Positions 25,601 to 37,200 of a stretch of 64,000 nt of DNA are shown piece after piece. Below the pieces are notes generated by a model. That model was not told the origin of the DNA, searched no databases, and saw only the letters and a program-made list of their open reading frames with translations. How positions within the stretch are numbered: the stretch's first letter is position 1; every line of letters starts with the position of its first letter. This stretch comes from an uncultured Clostridium sp. (lineage in GTDB: Bacteria; Bacillota; Clostridia; Clostridiales; Clostridiaceae). The position numbers and the translations under genes are program-made. Location of the stretch: NCBI GenBank assembly GCA_900547475.1, contig URGW01000002.1, forward strand, positions 1 to 64,000, written 5' to 3'.

Positions 25601-26693
25601 TATACATTACCTCCTTAACATAACTCCCTATAATATCACATAATTTCTCAATATCTTCTTCATATATTTCACCGATATTACCTATTCTAAATGTATCTAC
25701 ATCTGTAAGCTTTCCCGGATAAATTACAAACCCTAAATTTTTAACATAGCTGTAAAAATCCTGAAATTTAAATTTATCATTAGGATAAGTAAATGTAGTT
25801 ATTATTGGTGATTGCTTCGAATTTTCAATATATGATTTTATTCCTAAATCTAATAATCTTTTTCTTAATAATTCATTATTACTTTTATATCTATTATATC
25901 TAGCTTCTACTCCACCTTCTTCTAAAAGTTCATCTATAGCTTTAGAAAATGCTGCAACTACATGTGTAGGTGACGTAAATCTCCATTTACCATCCTTGTC
26001 CATTCCCTTCCATTGATCATATAGATCTAATGATAAACTTCTTGAAACTCCTTCACATTTCATTAATGTTTCTTTTTTAGCAATTATAAATCCAAACCCT
26101 GGCACACCTTGTATACATTTATTTGCGCTACTAATTAAGAAATCTATATTCAATTCTTCTATATTTATTGGAATTCCTCCAAAACTACTCATTGCATCAA
26201 TAATTAATGTTTTTCCAAATTCTTTAGATATTACAGCTAACTCTTCAATAGGATTTAATATTCCTGTTGTTGTTTCACAATGAACCATTGCTATATGAGT
26301 TATTTCTTTATCTTCTTTTAATATTTCTCTTACCTTATCCATATCTGGATACATATTATAATTTTCTTTATACGCTACATAGCTAAATCCTATTTTTTTA
26401 GCCATTTCTATAATTCTTTCACCATAAGCACCATTACTTATAATTAAGCATTTATCATCCTTTGCTATAGCTGATGTCACTACAGATTCTACTGCAAAGC
26501 TACCACTTCCTTGCATTAAAACAGCTGTATATTTTTCTTCAGATACTTGTCCTATCTCTAATAATTGCTTTCTTATTTTTTGTGTTATGCATTTATAATC
26601 ATCATCCCATGTACAACGATCAAAAAGCATTTCCTCCTTAACTGACTTCGTTGTTGTTAATGGTCCTGGTGTTAATAACTTATAATCTTTCAT
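25593..26693 (-). CDS. phnW: 2-aminoethylphosphonate:pyruvate transaminase
   Basis: A 366-residue class V aminotransferase that moves the amino group of 2-aminoethylphosphonate to pyruvate, giving phosphonoacetaldehyde and alanine. The start YKLLTPGPLTTTKSVKEEMLFDRCTWDD and the PLP-lysine segment SSANKCIQGVPGFGF (Lys192) are typical of PhnW. I chose the ATG at 26693, 7 nt past AGGAG. It is coupled to phnX downstream and follows the transporter gene by 120 nt, a gap that contains a small CTTCCTTAAGGAAG palindrome. Confidence 0.95.
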   Translation of the reverse strand: MKDYKLLTPGPLTTTKSVKEEMLFDRCTWDDDYKCITQKIRKQLLEIGQVSEEKYTAVLMQGSGSFAVESVVTSAIAKDDKCLIISNGAYGERIIEMAKKIGFSYVAYKENYNMYPDMDKVREILKEDKEITHIAMVHCETTTGILNPIEELAVISKEFGKTLIIDAMSSFGGIPINIEELNIDFLISSANKCIQGVPGFGFIIAKKETLMKCEGVSRSLSLDLYDQWKGMDKDGKWRFTSPTHVVAAFSKAIDELLEEGGVEARYNRYKSNNELLRKRLLDLGIKSYIENSKQSPIITTFTYPNDKFKFQDFYSYVKNLGFVIYPGKLTDVDTFRIGNIGEIYEEDIEKLCDIIGSYVKEVMYNE

Positions 26694-26813
26694 TTCTTTT
26701 CTCCTCATTTCTATAACATTATTCTATAAAAATATTAAATTCAGACCTTCCTTAAGGAAGTTTCTAAATAATTATTTAATTACGACAAAACTCTCTTAAT
26801 ACCTAACTTAATT

Positions 26814-29453
26814 TTATTCTGACATTGCTTCTTTAAATAAGTTTTGATGATCTTCTAATAAATCCACAGTTAATGATTCCTTAAAAGACTTTAAGTTTGA
26901 AGGTTTATATTCAGAAGATACTTCCTCACCTTCATATAATACTACTGGATAATTATTCATAATCCCTTCTCTAGCATTCTTAACTATAACTTCTGCCATT
27001 TCCATAGCTAATTCATTTGTTTTATCACCTTTGTCTACAACTGCAATAGCTTCTGTTAATGAGAAGTTGCCTTCTATTGGGTCTATGTAATCTATTGGAA
27101 GTCCTTCTTCTTTATCTTTTACTGCTTGATGTCTTAATCCAAATCCTACTGCAACTTCTCCAGCTCTTACTTTATTAATTGGACCTGAACCTGAACTTTC
27201 AACATGGTCACCTGCATTATTAATTAAATCTCTTATTACAACTAATCCATCATTTCTTCCATATTCATTAATTATAGCTTGTACTAATAGCCATGCTGTT
27301 GAGGAATCCATAATACTTGGTATTGCTATTAAACCTTTATATTCTGGCTTAGTTAAATCCTTAATTGATATTGGTACTTCAAGCTTATTATCTTTTATAA
27401 CTTCTGTATTTATAAATAGTGCTCCTGTAATAGCTAAAATAGGTAAATAAAACGATGGAGTTTTATTTAATAAACCTGTATCAAAAGTTAAATCTAAAAA
27501 CATATGATTTTTATCATTAGCACTTTCTAAATAATAAGAGCTCATGGTAACTAAATCTGCTTCTATTTCTTTTCCTTCTGCAATTAATCTTCCACCTAAC
27601 TCTGATGTTCCAAAAGATTGAAGTATAAATTTATTTTCATATCCAGCATTATTTAATGCATTTTCCATTGCCAAAATAGCTTCTTCATCTGCATTAGTGT
27701 AAATAACTACTTCATTGCCACTTTTTCCATAAGTCCAAAAACTTATTACTATTACTACTACCATTATCACAGCTACTAATCTTTTTATTCTTTTATTTGT
27801 AAAACTCTCTTCATTTTTTGATTTCTTTAATTTATTTAAACTAACTCTATTTTTTATAATTTCAAAAATAATTTTTACCAATATATTGGTAATGAATATT
27901 AATATAGACAATATAAATATTTCATTAAACTCAGCATAATGTTGAAGTTCTTTAATCTTTGTTGTTATTATTGCAGTTTTTGCCCCAACTAAGAATATTA
28001 CTGCACTTATAGTTACCATTGAATTTATAAAATAATAACTAATCATTTCAACTATTGTAGCTGCTGAATTTGGTATAACTACTCTTCTAATAGTTTTAAA
28101 CCAACTATCTCCCATAAGTTCACCAGTAATCTCCCATCCTGGATTCATTTTGCTTAAAGAATTTTTAGCCATTAAATATGGTGTTGTAAAAAAATGAACT
28201 ATATTTGCAATTATTATTATTGCAAAAGTTCCTTTCAAGCTACTTTTATTAAATATCATAAGATAAGATAATCCTAAGACCATTCCTGGCACTGTGTTAG
28301 TAACCATTGAAATCCAGTCTATCTTACTTTTTGATTTTTCAGTTAATGATGAACGACTATTAATCAATGCTGCTAAATAAGCTATAATTGTTCCTATTAT
28401 AGCTGAAATTAATGCTACAATTACTGAATTTTTATATGATTCTAAAAGATTATTAGACTTAATAATGTTAGTAAAGTATTTTGTTGTAAATCTCATATCA
28501 TAAGGAAAATTATTCATAAATGGAGCAATAAACATTACTATAAATATAGATAGTACTATAGTTATAATAATTATTGAAACAGCCCCTAATATACTATCCC
28601 TAATTTTATTTTTACAAATTTCTTCATTACTTATCTTGTCATAATGAAAATTGAACTTATCAAGATAGTTTAAGATCAATACACCAAAAACTGCTGGTAT
28701 TAACATCAATATAGCAATAACAGCTCCACTATTAAAATCTGGTATTGCTCCTAACATTGTTTGATATAAATAAGTAGGTACAACACTGTATGTTCCCCCT
28801 ACAGATGCTGGTATACCAAAATCAGTAAAACTCATTACAAATGCTAGTATAAATGCTCCACCTAAAGTTCCTATAAGAGGTCTAATTATTGTATTTATAA
28901 ATGTTCTCAAAGGCTTGTCTCCCATAAGCTTAGATACAGTTATAAACTTTTTATCTACATATTTAAATGAATTATTAATTATTAAAAATGATGAAGGCAA
29001 TGTATAAATTACATATCCAATTAATAATCCATTAAATCCATAAATCTGTAATAACTCTCTTCCAAAAAATTTAGTTAATAGTCCTTGTTTCCCAAATGAA
29101 TATATTATTGCAAATCCATAAGTTATTGTTGGTAATAACATAGGAATTGATATACCTATTTCAATAACTTTTTTTATTGGTTTTGATATATTACTACAGT
29201 TTATTGAGTAAGATAATATAAATCCTAATACTGTTGAAATAAATGCTGTAAATAATGCAACAACTATACTATTAATTATTGATTTTATTAATTCTTCATT
29301 AGTTATAGCATTAATGTAATTTGTAATTCCTATAGAATCTCCAAAATTCAATGACTTAAACAGTAACATTACAAATGGTAATGCAAGAAATAATGTAAAA
29401 AACACTAATAAAATTCCGTAAATTATTTTTATTTCTTTCTTTGCTTTACTCAT
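26814..29453 (-). CDS. 2-aminoethylphosphonate-type ABC transporter: duplicated permease fused to substrate-binding protein
   Basis: About 879 residues combining two proteins that are usually separate. Residues about 1-550 are a duplicated FbpB-type permease with roughly 12 membrane helices and two EAA-like loops (SKLMGDKPLRTFINTIIRPLIG near 180 and GELMGDSWFKTIRRVVIPN near 455). A final helix near 570 (LVAVIMVVVIVISFW) tethers an iron/phosphonate-type periplasmic binding domain (VVIYTNADEEAILAMENAL ... GFGLRHQAVKDKEEG). The binding domain should lie outside the membrane. The start at 29453 overlaps the ATPase stop by 8 nt. Neighbours phnW and phnX make 2-aminoethylphosphonate the likely substrate; this is context, not binding-site evidence. 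Confidence 0.87.
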   Translation of the reverse strand: MSKAKKEIKIIYGILLVFFTLFLALPFVMLLFKSLNFGDSIGITNYINAITNEELIKSIINSIVVALFTAFISTVLGFILSYSINCSNISKPIKKVIEIGISIPMLLPTITYGFAIIYSFGKQGLLTKFFGRELLQIYGFNGLLIGYVIYTLPSSFLIINNSFKYVDKKFITVSKLMGDKPLRTFINTIIRPLIGTLGGAFILAFVMSFTDFGIPASVGGTYSVVPTYLYQTMLGAIPDFNSGAVIAILMLIPAVFGVLILNYLDKFNFHYDKISNEEICKNKIRDSILGAVSIIIITIVLSIFIVMFIAPFMNNFPYDMRFTTKYFTNIIKSNNLLESYKNSVIVALISAIIGTIIAYLAALINSRSSLTEKSKSKIDWISMVTNTVPGMVLGLSYLMIFNKSSLKGTFAIIIIANIVHFFTTPYLMAKNSLSKMNPGWEITGELMGDSWFKTIRRVVIPNSAATIVEMISYYFINSMVTISAVIFLVGAKTAIITTKIKELQHYAEFNEIFILSILIFITNILVKIIFEIIKNRVSLNKLKKSKNEESFTNKRIKRLVAVIMVVVIVISFWTYGKSGNEVVIYTNADEEAILAMENALNNAGYENKFILQSFGTSELGGRLIAEGKEIEADLVTMSSYYLESANDKNHMFLDLTFDTGLLNKTPSFYLPILAITGALFINTEVIKDNKLEVPISIKDLTKPEYKGLIAIPSIMDSSTAWLLVQAIINEYGRNDGLVVIRDLINNAGDHVESSGSGPINKVRAGEVAVGFGLRHQAVKDKEEGLPIDYIDPIEGNFSLTEAIAVVDKGDKTNELAMEMAEVIVKNAREGIMNNYPVVLYEGEEVSSEYKPSNLKSFKESLTVDLLEDHQNLFKEAMSE

Positions 29454-30198
29454 AACATTCACCAAAAAGTCTATATATATTATTTCTCTTTATTACTAAC
29501 TGCCTTAATATAAATTCATCTACAAAATTATTTGATGGTTTATTTATAACTTCATTCGGTGTTCCAAACTGTGAAATGTTCCCTTCATCAATTATTAAAA
29601 CTTTATCTGATAATGTTAATGCTTCTTCAGGATCATGAGTAACTATTATTGTTGTTAGATTATATTGCCTTGCTATAGATTTAATTCTATCTTTTATAGA
29701 CTCTTTAATTACTCCATCTAATGCACTAAGAGGTTCATCTAATAATAAAACCCTCGGTTTTGTAACCAATGTACGAGCTAATGCAACTCTTTGCTTTTGT
29801 CCACCTGATAGTTGACATACTTTTTTTTCTAAATGAGTCTTTAACCCTAAAAACTCAATTATCTCATCTACCTCTTCTTTAGTTGATAGATTAGGATTAT
29901 TTTTCAAACCATAAACTATATTTTCATAAGCATTTAGGTTTGGAAATAAAGCATAATCTTGAAATACAATATTAAATCCTCTATCCTTCATTGATTTTCT
30001 TGTTATATCTTCACCATTAAAAATAATTTTTCCCTCATCTATATCTGTTAATCCTAAAATTATATTTAATAATGTTGTTTTTCCACTTCCACTTTGTCCT
30101 AATAACGATACTATTTCCCCGTTATCTATATTTAAGCTAATTCCATCTAATACCTTTTTATTGTTATATTTTTTTACTATATTTTTTAATTCTAGCAT
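29446..30198 (-). CDS. ABC transporter ATP-binding protein, 2-aminoethylphosphonate uptake
   Basis: A 250-residue importer ATPase with Walker A GQSGSGKTT (residues about 34-42), Q-loop NIVFQDYALFPN, signature LSGGQKQRVALARTL, Walker B VLLLDEPLSALD and H-loop THDPEEA. It resembles the Fe3+/2-aminoethylphosphonate group (PhnT/FbpC-like). GGAGGTGG lies just before the ATG. First gene of the operon ATPase, permease-binding protein, phnW, phnX, divergent from a DeoR regulator. Confidence 0.9.
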   Translation of the reverse strand: MLELKNIVKKYNNKKVLDGISLNIDNGEIVSLLGQSGSGKTTLLNIILGLTDIDEGKIIFNGEDITRKSMKDRGFNIVFQDYALFPNLNAYENIVYGLKNNPNLSTKEEVDEIIEFLGLKTHLEKKVCQLSGGQKQRVALARTLVTKPRVLLLDEPLSALDGVIKESIKDRIKSIARQYNLTTIIVTHDPEEALTLSDKVLIIDEGNISQFGTPNEVINKPSNNFVDEFILRQLVIKRNNIYRLFGECYE

Positions 30199-30394
30199 AT
30201 AGCCACCTCCAACCTATGTTTTAAATATAAAGCTTTTATGTAAAGAAAAAATTACCATAAGGTTAAATCTGTGTAAATTATTACTAACTTATTACAATAT
30301 TGTGACCATATTTTGTTTTATATTGATTGTTTATTTTTTTATATAATTATGATAAACTCTTAAATAACTTAATAGTTTAATAGAGGTGAGAAGC

Positions 30395-31150
30395 ATGCTA
30401 CCTATAGAACGTCAAAATAAAATTTTAGAACTACTTTATGAGAAAAATATTTTGAAAATATCAGATATTATGTCTGTATTTAACATTTCTATAGAAACAG
30501 TTAGAAGAGATATTAACTTTCTTGAAAAGCAAGGAAAAATAGAAAAAATCTATGGTGGAATAAAAATTACTGATACAAATTTTGGTGAACCTAAGATTGA
30601 AAATAGACTTGTAGATAAACTCTCTTTAAAGGACTCTATTGGCAAAAAGTGTAGTGAATTTATTGCTGATGGTGATTGTATTTTCATAGATAGTGGTTCT
30701 ACAACTTTTCAAATTGCTAAACATATTAAAAATAGAAAAAATATTATAGTTGTTACTAACTCTTTACCAGTTATAACTGAACTTATGTATAGTGATATAG
30801 AGCTTATAATAATTGGTGGCAAAATAAGAAATAGCGAAAACTCTGTTGTAGCTTATGATTATTTATTTAATTTTAATCAACTAAATATATCTAAAGCCTT
30901 TATTGGAACTAGTGGAATTACCTCTAATAAGGGTATCTCTGATTATAATATGGAAGAAGCAATTACAAGAAAAAAAATTTTAGAAATTTCAAATGAAATT
31001 TATGTAGTAGCTGACCATTCTAAATTTGGTAAAGATGTTACCATAAATATTTGTCCTATTAATAAAGTAAATTATATAATTACTGACTCTTTATTAGAAA
31101 AAGATATTCTAAATGAATTTAATTGTAATATTATTATTGCCAATACTTAA
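30395..31150 (+). CDS. DeoR family transcriptional regulator
   Basis: About 251 residues. The N-terminal winged helix (MLPIERQNKILELLYEKNILKISDIMSVFNISIETVRRDINFLEKQGKIEKIYGG) is typical of DeoR repressors, and the sensor domain has IFIDSGSTTFQIAKHI and VVADHSKFG, the phosphosugar-isomerase-like ligand pocket. The start at 30395 follows GAGGTGAGAAGC. It is divergent from the phosphonate operon and probably represses it, with a phosphorylated or phosphonate intermediate as inducer; that last step is inference. Confidence 0.9.
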   Translation: MLPIERQNKILELLYEKNILKISDIMSVFNISIETVRRDINFLEKQGKIEKIYGGIKITDTNFGEPKIENRLVDKLSLKDSIGKKCSEFIADGDCIFIDSGSTTFQIAKHIKNRKNIIVVTNSLPVITELMYSDIELIIIGGKIRNSENSVVAYDYLFNFNQLNISKAFIGTSGITSNKGISDYNMEEAITRKKILEISNEIYVVADHSKFGKDVTINICPINKVNYIITDSLLEKDILNEFNCNIIIANT

Positions 31151-31154
31151 ATAA

Positions 31155-31202
31155 ATACTCCCTTAGATAAAAGGATTTATTTCCTTAACTCTAAGGGAGT
31201 AT
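31155..31202. terminator. Bidirectional hairpin between DeoR and GH84 genes
   Basis: ATACTCCCTTAG at 31155-31166 pairs perfectly with CTAAGGGAGTAT at 31191-31202, with extra inner AAGGA/TCCTT pairing. T-rich flanks on both sides are weak, but the 12-bp stem sits between two convergent stop codons. Confidence 0.7.
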
Positions 31203-31216
31203 CTATTTTCTAACTT

Positions 31217-34200
31217 CTATTTTCTCTTTTTAAATAAACTTGCTCCTATTACAGATATCATTGTACCAAAAACTCCAATTACTCCAGCTGAACTTCCACC
31301 TGTCTTAGGTAAATTTCCTTTATTAGTATTAGTACTATTATTACTATTTCCATTACTACTGCTACTTCCATTAGTGCCATTATTTGAACTATTATCATCA
31401 TTGTTTGAATTATTATCCTCTGGCTTATTTGTACTATTTTCAACTAAACTTCCTAAGGCTAACTCTAAAGCACTCTTAGCATTATTAACTTCTTCTTCAG
31501 TTGCATCTTCGTTAGCAAGTACTAGCTTTGCCATTTCTAATGCATTAACTACATTGCTAAAGCTTTCCTCTGTATACTTGCTTGAATCCAATGCTTCTGC
31601 TTTATTAATTAAATCTTGTAATTTATCCTTATTTGGTTTTAATCTTAATTCAAGATAAGCTTTTACTAATTTATTGTATCCTTCTTTTACTTCATTTTCT
31701 AAAGCATTTACATCATTAATAATATTATTTACATCTGATAGAACACTTTCTAAGTTATTCCAAGTTGATGGTATAAACTCATCTTTATTTAATTTACTAA
31801 TTTTATCTCTTAGACTAATTAATTGCTCCTTACCGCCCTTATAGAATGATAATTTTTGCATTGCAGCAGCCAATCTATCAAAAGCAGCATTAACTTCTTC
31901 TTGATTTGCATTATCACTATTTAAAACCTCTATAGCTTTAGCTAGTAATTCCTTAAATTCTTCTACAACTATAGGAACAACATTTTCTAAATCTTCATCA
32001 GTAATTTCATTTGCCATATCAACAGCTATTTGTAAATGATCTTTAAATACTTCTTCATCAACTTCAGTATTTTCATTTACTATTATTTCATAAATTTTTG
32101 GTGATGGATTATTAATATCAAATTCTATCTTAACTTCTAAAATATCATCATTAACTTCTATGTCGCTTAATTGTTTTCCTAATATTCCAACTTTCTTCCA
32201 AACACCATTTGTATTTTTTACACTTACAGTAGCTTTACTTATATTATCCTTATCTTGCAAGAATAATATATTTCCTACATTTGTTACTCTTGTCATCTTA
32301 TAAACTAATGATTGAGTAGTTTTATTAATTTCAGCTTCAAATGCTGTAGATAAATCACCATCGTATAAGTAATCTACTCTACCCTCTAAATCACCTGTTA
32401 CTAATTCTACATAATTATCACCAGCATCAGGAACTGTTTTATTAACTTCTACTTCAAATAATTGGAGGCAACATCCTGAATTATCTCCATTAGCTTGTAT
32501 TTTAATATATCTTGCCATTTGGCCATTAGCATTTACAGTTGCAACTTGCTTATCTCCTTCAGATGTATATTTTAATTCTCCTAAGGAAGTCCAGTTAACT
32601 CCATCCTCTGATATTAAATATTCTGAATTTCTCATATAATCTTTTGCACCAAAATATGCACTTACATCATAAAGAGGTACTTTATTACCTAAGTCTATTT
32701 GTATATAATGACCTGCAGATGTTTCTTTATCTGACCAATATTTAGTTGACTTATCTCCATCTAATGCCTTATCAATATTATAATTTTGATAAGTTCCTAT
32801 ATTTTCAGATATAGTTGGTGTAATCTTATAAACAGGCTTTGCCTCAAAACTATTAACATCTATAGTCTTCTTATTGTCACCTTTATTTACTATTCTAACA
32901 AATGTTGCAGCTATGCTATTATTACTACTCATTACTCCATCAGTAATATTTGTTTCAGCTTCAGACCATTCTATTCCATTTAATGAGTATTCAAGCACTA
33001 ATCCTTCATAATCACTTGCATTAATTATAACTTCTGATAATTTATTTGCCTTAGGAAGTGCTATTCCAACATATTCATTCTTATTAAGATCTAAAGCTGT
33101 AATTCCACCTATAGAATATTCTCCATTTTCAAACTTTACATCAATATTTAAATCTTTTATTGATGATATAACTTCTGGAGTTATTTCTTTAAATATAGTT
33201 TTAGAAATTATATCTCTTGAAACAGTTATAACTTCATTAACAAGTGGTTTAAGTCTCTTTTCTCCTACAGCTACTGTATAAGGTGTTATATTATCACCTT
33301 CTAATCTATCAACAGTAAATGTATTCATTAACTCTAGCTTTTCATTAGCTAAATTACTATTATCAAGCCATTTTTCTATCTTGCCTTCTTCTGCAGCAAT
33401 TAATGCCTGCATTGCTGCTACACCTGCTTCACCTAAAGTTTTATATGAATTTAAAAACGGTTCAATTTCTGAAAGTAAATTATCATTATTTATATTCTCT
33501 TTAATAACATCATAATCTGATACAATAATATTAAACTCAGTTAATAAATCATTTGCTTTATCAACTAATGGTTCATTATTAGAAATTGCACTCTTTAATG
33601 CATCTATCTTTTCAGCCAAATACCAAGACTCATCATATTCAAAGGCACCACTTGCTCCACCATCATCTTTTAAATAGCATGTATTACTTGCAAACCTCAT
33701 AAATTCTTCTTTTATTTCTGGAACAAGCTTTTCTATTGAAGTTTCCCAACTCTTCATATAATCAAATTCATCAGTATTCCAAGTATAATCAGCTATACTA
33801 TATAAAGCAACCTTAGAAGCTTCAGCTTGATTCATAGGATTTGAGAAGAATCCACTAACATTATTTAAATCTGTACTTAAATTGTGTAATGGTGCCATAA
33901 GAATTCTTGAATCACAGTAATCATTAACTGGATAGTTCCACCAAACTGCTAAATCTTTATCTACTCCAGTTTGTGTCTTTGGCCATTCCATTACATCCTT
34001 AGATATATTAGACATTGTTGCATGCCCTGTCCACATTACTTGAATATCTGAATGTAAAGTTTCCATAAATGGCTTAAAGTATCTATCCATATTTGGTCCC
34101 CATGCAGAGTTATATCTTGCTGAAACAACTATCATTGGTGCGACATCACCCTTGGCTTTTACAAATTCAGTATCAATTCTATTTATCCATTCAGCTTGCT

Positions 34201-37200
34201 TTTTACCATTAGTCCAATCATCTGTATCATCAAATAATACACCAAATTGTCTTACTCCTAAATCATATAATTGTTCATATTTTGCTATAAGAGCGTCAAA
34301 ATCATCTTCAGTAAATTTCAATGTTGCTCCTGGATGAATTGTCCAACAGAAATTAATATTATTTTCTGTTCCTGCTTTGGCAAGCTCTTGTATTTGCTTA
34401 GCTTCTTCTTTTGGATATAAATCTTTCCAGTTACTTCTATGATAAGGATCATCCTTTGGAGCATAAATATAGGTGTTCATCTTATATTCACTAGTATCTT
34501 TCATAAGACTTATTCTATCTTCATGGCTCCAGGGTGTTCCATAGAATCCTTCAATAAATCCTCTAAATTTGATTTCTGGATAATCACTAATAACAACTTC
34601 TACAATCTTATTATTTGATGCTTTCTCTAAAATTTGTCCTAAGCTTAATACCCCATAATATGCTCCTTCACTATCTGAAGCAACTATAGATATATTACCT
34701 TTTTCATTTTCATCATTACTAGTTTTTATTACATATCCTTCTTTATTTTTTAAAGCTTCATCTTCTAATAACTCAGTATCTATGCATTTATCGCAATGAT
34801 TTTTATCTGATGTTAATACTATATTTGCCTTATCATTTGCAACCTCTTCTGAAATATTGTAATTTATATTATTTTCTTTTAATATTTCTTCTAACTTTCC
34901 TACTGTTGCTTCTTCTTGCTCACCATGAATTACAACATTAACATCTCCTATTAGTTCCATACCTTCCTCTGATAAATAAGTAGTTTCTTGTGGTACTGGA
35001 TAAACTATAGGGTCTTTTTCTTCGCCTGGAACTACATATATTGGTGGTAATTCAATATCCCCTTCTACTCCCATTACTTCTACTTCATAAATTCTTGCTG
35101 CATTATCACTACCTTGAGTAGGCTTATCTACTATTAATCTAACATATTTAGCTTTAGTTACAGGAATTTTATCAGTAGTTACACCAGCTGTATTATTAGT
35201 AACCTTCACTACTTCATTATAATTCTCTCCATCTAAACTAGTTAGAATTCTATAGTCCTTTGTATTCATGGAAGCTGACTCTCCACCCGCTTCTGAATGC
35301 TTTATAACTACATCTGTTATTGTATCTATCTTTCCTAAATCTATAGTTAAAGTATGTGCACTTCCACTATTAGCACACCACTTAGTGTTTAGCTTTCCAT
35401 CAACAGCCATTTCTGCTGCTTCCGATGTGGCTACTGAACTTGATGCTGTTACTGATTTCCCTAAAGCAAGATTAGGCCTTTCAATATTTGCAGAGTTTGA
35501 AACTGTAATTAATCCCTCTTTAACAATAACATCATTACCTAATGTATTTTTAGCCTTTAATGTTACTGAATATACTCCTTCTTTTTCATAAACTACTGTT
35601 GGATTTTCCTCAGTACTAGTTTCAATATTAGCACCTTTAAATGTCCATTCAAATTCTGATGATGCCATTGAACTTAAATTTGTAAATTTAACTTCTTGAC
35701 CTGGTACAATAAAAGTACTTGAAACATCAAAATTTGCTTTTGCATTAAAGTCGCTATTTAAAGCTTCAGTTATAAATGATAATGCAGTTTTTTCTGAAAG
35801 CTTCTTACCACTATTTAAACTTGATAAATTATCATTTAATACTCCTTCTAATCTTTCTACTTCTGAAGTATTTTTATCCCTTTTAGCTATTAAATAATCT
35901 AAAGCTAATTTATCATTCTCCCCTAAAAGTTTTAATTTATCTAAGTTTTCTCTACAGTGAGATAAAATATTATCAGGCAACTTTTTCTTCAATACATCAG
36001 CAGCTTCAATCATAGAGTTAAATTCTTTATTCAATATTTCAATTTCAGTAGTAACATCTTGTCCTTTAACTATTTTTCTAAGTAACTCATCCATGGTTTG
36101 TCTTACCTCTGGTGCATCTCCTCTACCAGTAGAAGCCCAGCTTGCTTCCATTCTTGATGAGTGATCTGCAAAAGTTATCATATATGGTGCTAAATCTCCA
36201 TAAATCATTTCTATTGATTTTTTCCACGATTCTTGATAATCATATTTAGATGTATTCCAAGAATAGTCTGCACCTGTTGATAATGCTATCTTTGAAAGTT
36301 CTGCATGTTCCATTGGGTTCATTACAAAGAAATCTATTTCTTCCCCTAATGACGTATCTACATTATATACTGGCCCTAAAGCTAGTTTTTCTTTCATATA
36401 ATCTGTAACAGGATAATTCCACCATATACCCATTCTGTCTCCATATACAGATTTTACAAAATTAACATTTTCTAAATCTATTCCTTCTGATACAACTACA
36501 GGCCCTGTCCACATAACCATTATGTCACTACTTAATGTACTTGAAAAATCTCTTGTATATTGACTTAACTCATCAATTGATCCTCCCATAACATGGGTAT
36601 CATATTCTGTTGGAACAGTTATAAGAGGTTTAACATCTCCCTTTACTTTAACAAATTCATCATTAAATCTATTTAATAATTCTGCTTGTTTAATACCATC
36701 TTTATTGTTTATATCGTCAAATAATATAGCAAAACTTCTAACTCCCATATTATATAATGATTCACATTTGCTTACTAAAGCTTTAAAATCCTCTTCCCCT
36801 TCTTCTCCATCAAATCTAATATCTATACCTGGAGAAATTGCAAAAACAAAATCAACCTTATTTTCATTTGAAGTTTCAATAAGTTCATTCATTCTTTTCA
36901 TTTCACTTTCAGGGTATTCCTCTCTCCAGTTCTCCCTATGATATGGATCATCCTTTGGTGCATAAATATAAGTATTCATTTTATTTTCACCATAAAATCT
37001 TATTTGATCTAATCTATCTTCATGTGTCCAAGGTGTTCCATAAAATCCTTCAACTATACCTCTTGTTTTCATAGTTGGCTCATCGGTTATAACAACATCA
37101 TTAGAATATACCTTGCTTCCTGTATTAGTAACCAACTGAGTCAATGTTTTAACACCATAAAAAGTACCATCTTCATCTTTACCTTCAATTAAAATAGTTC

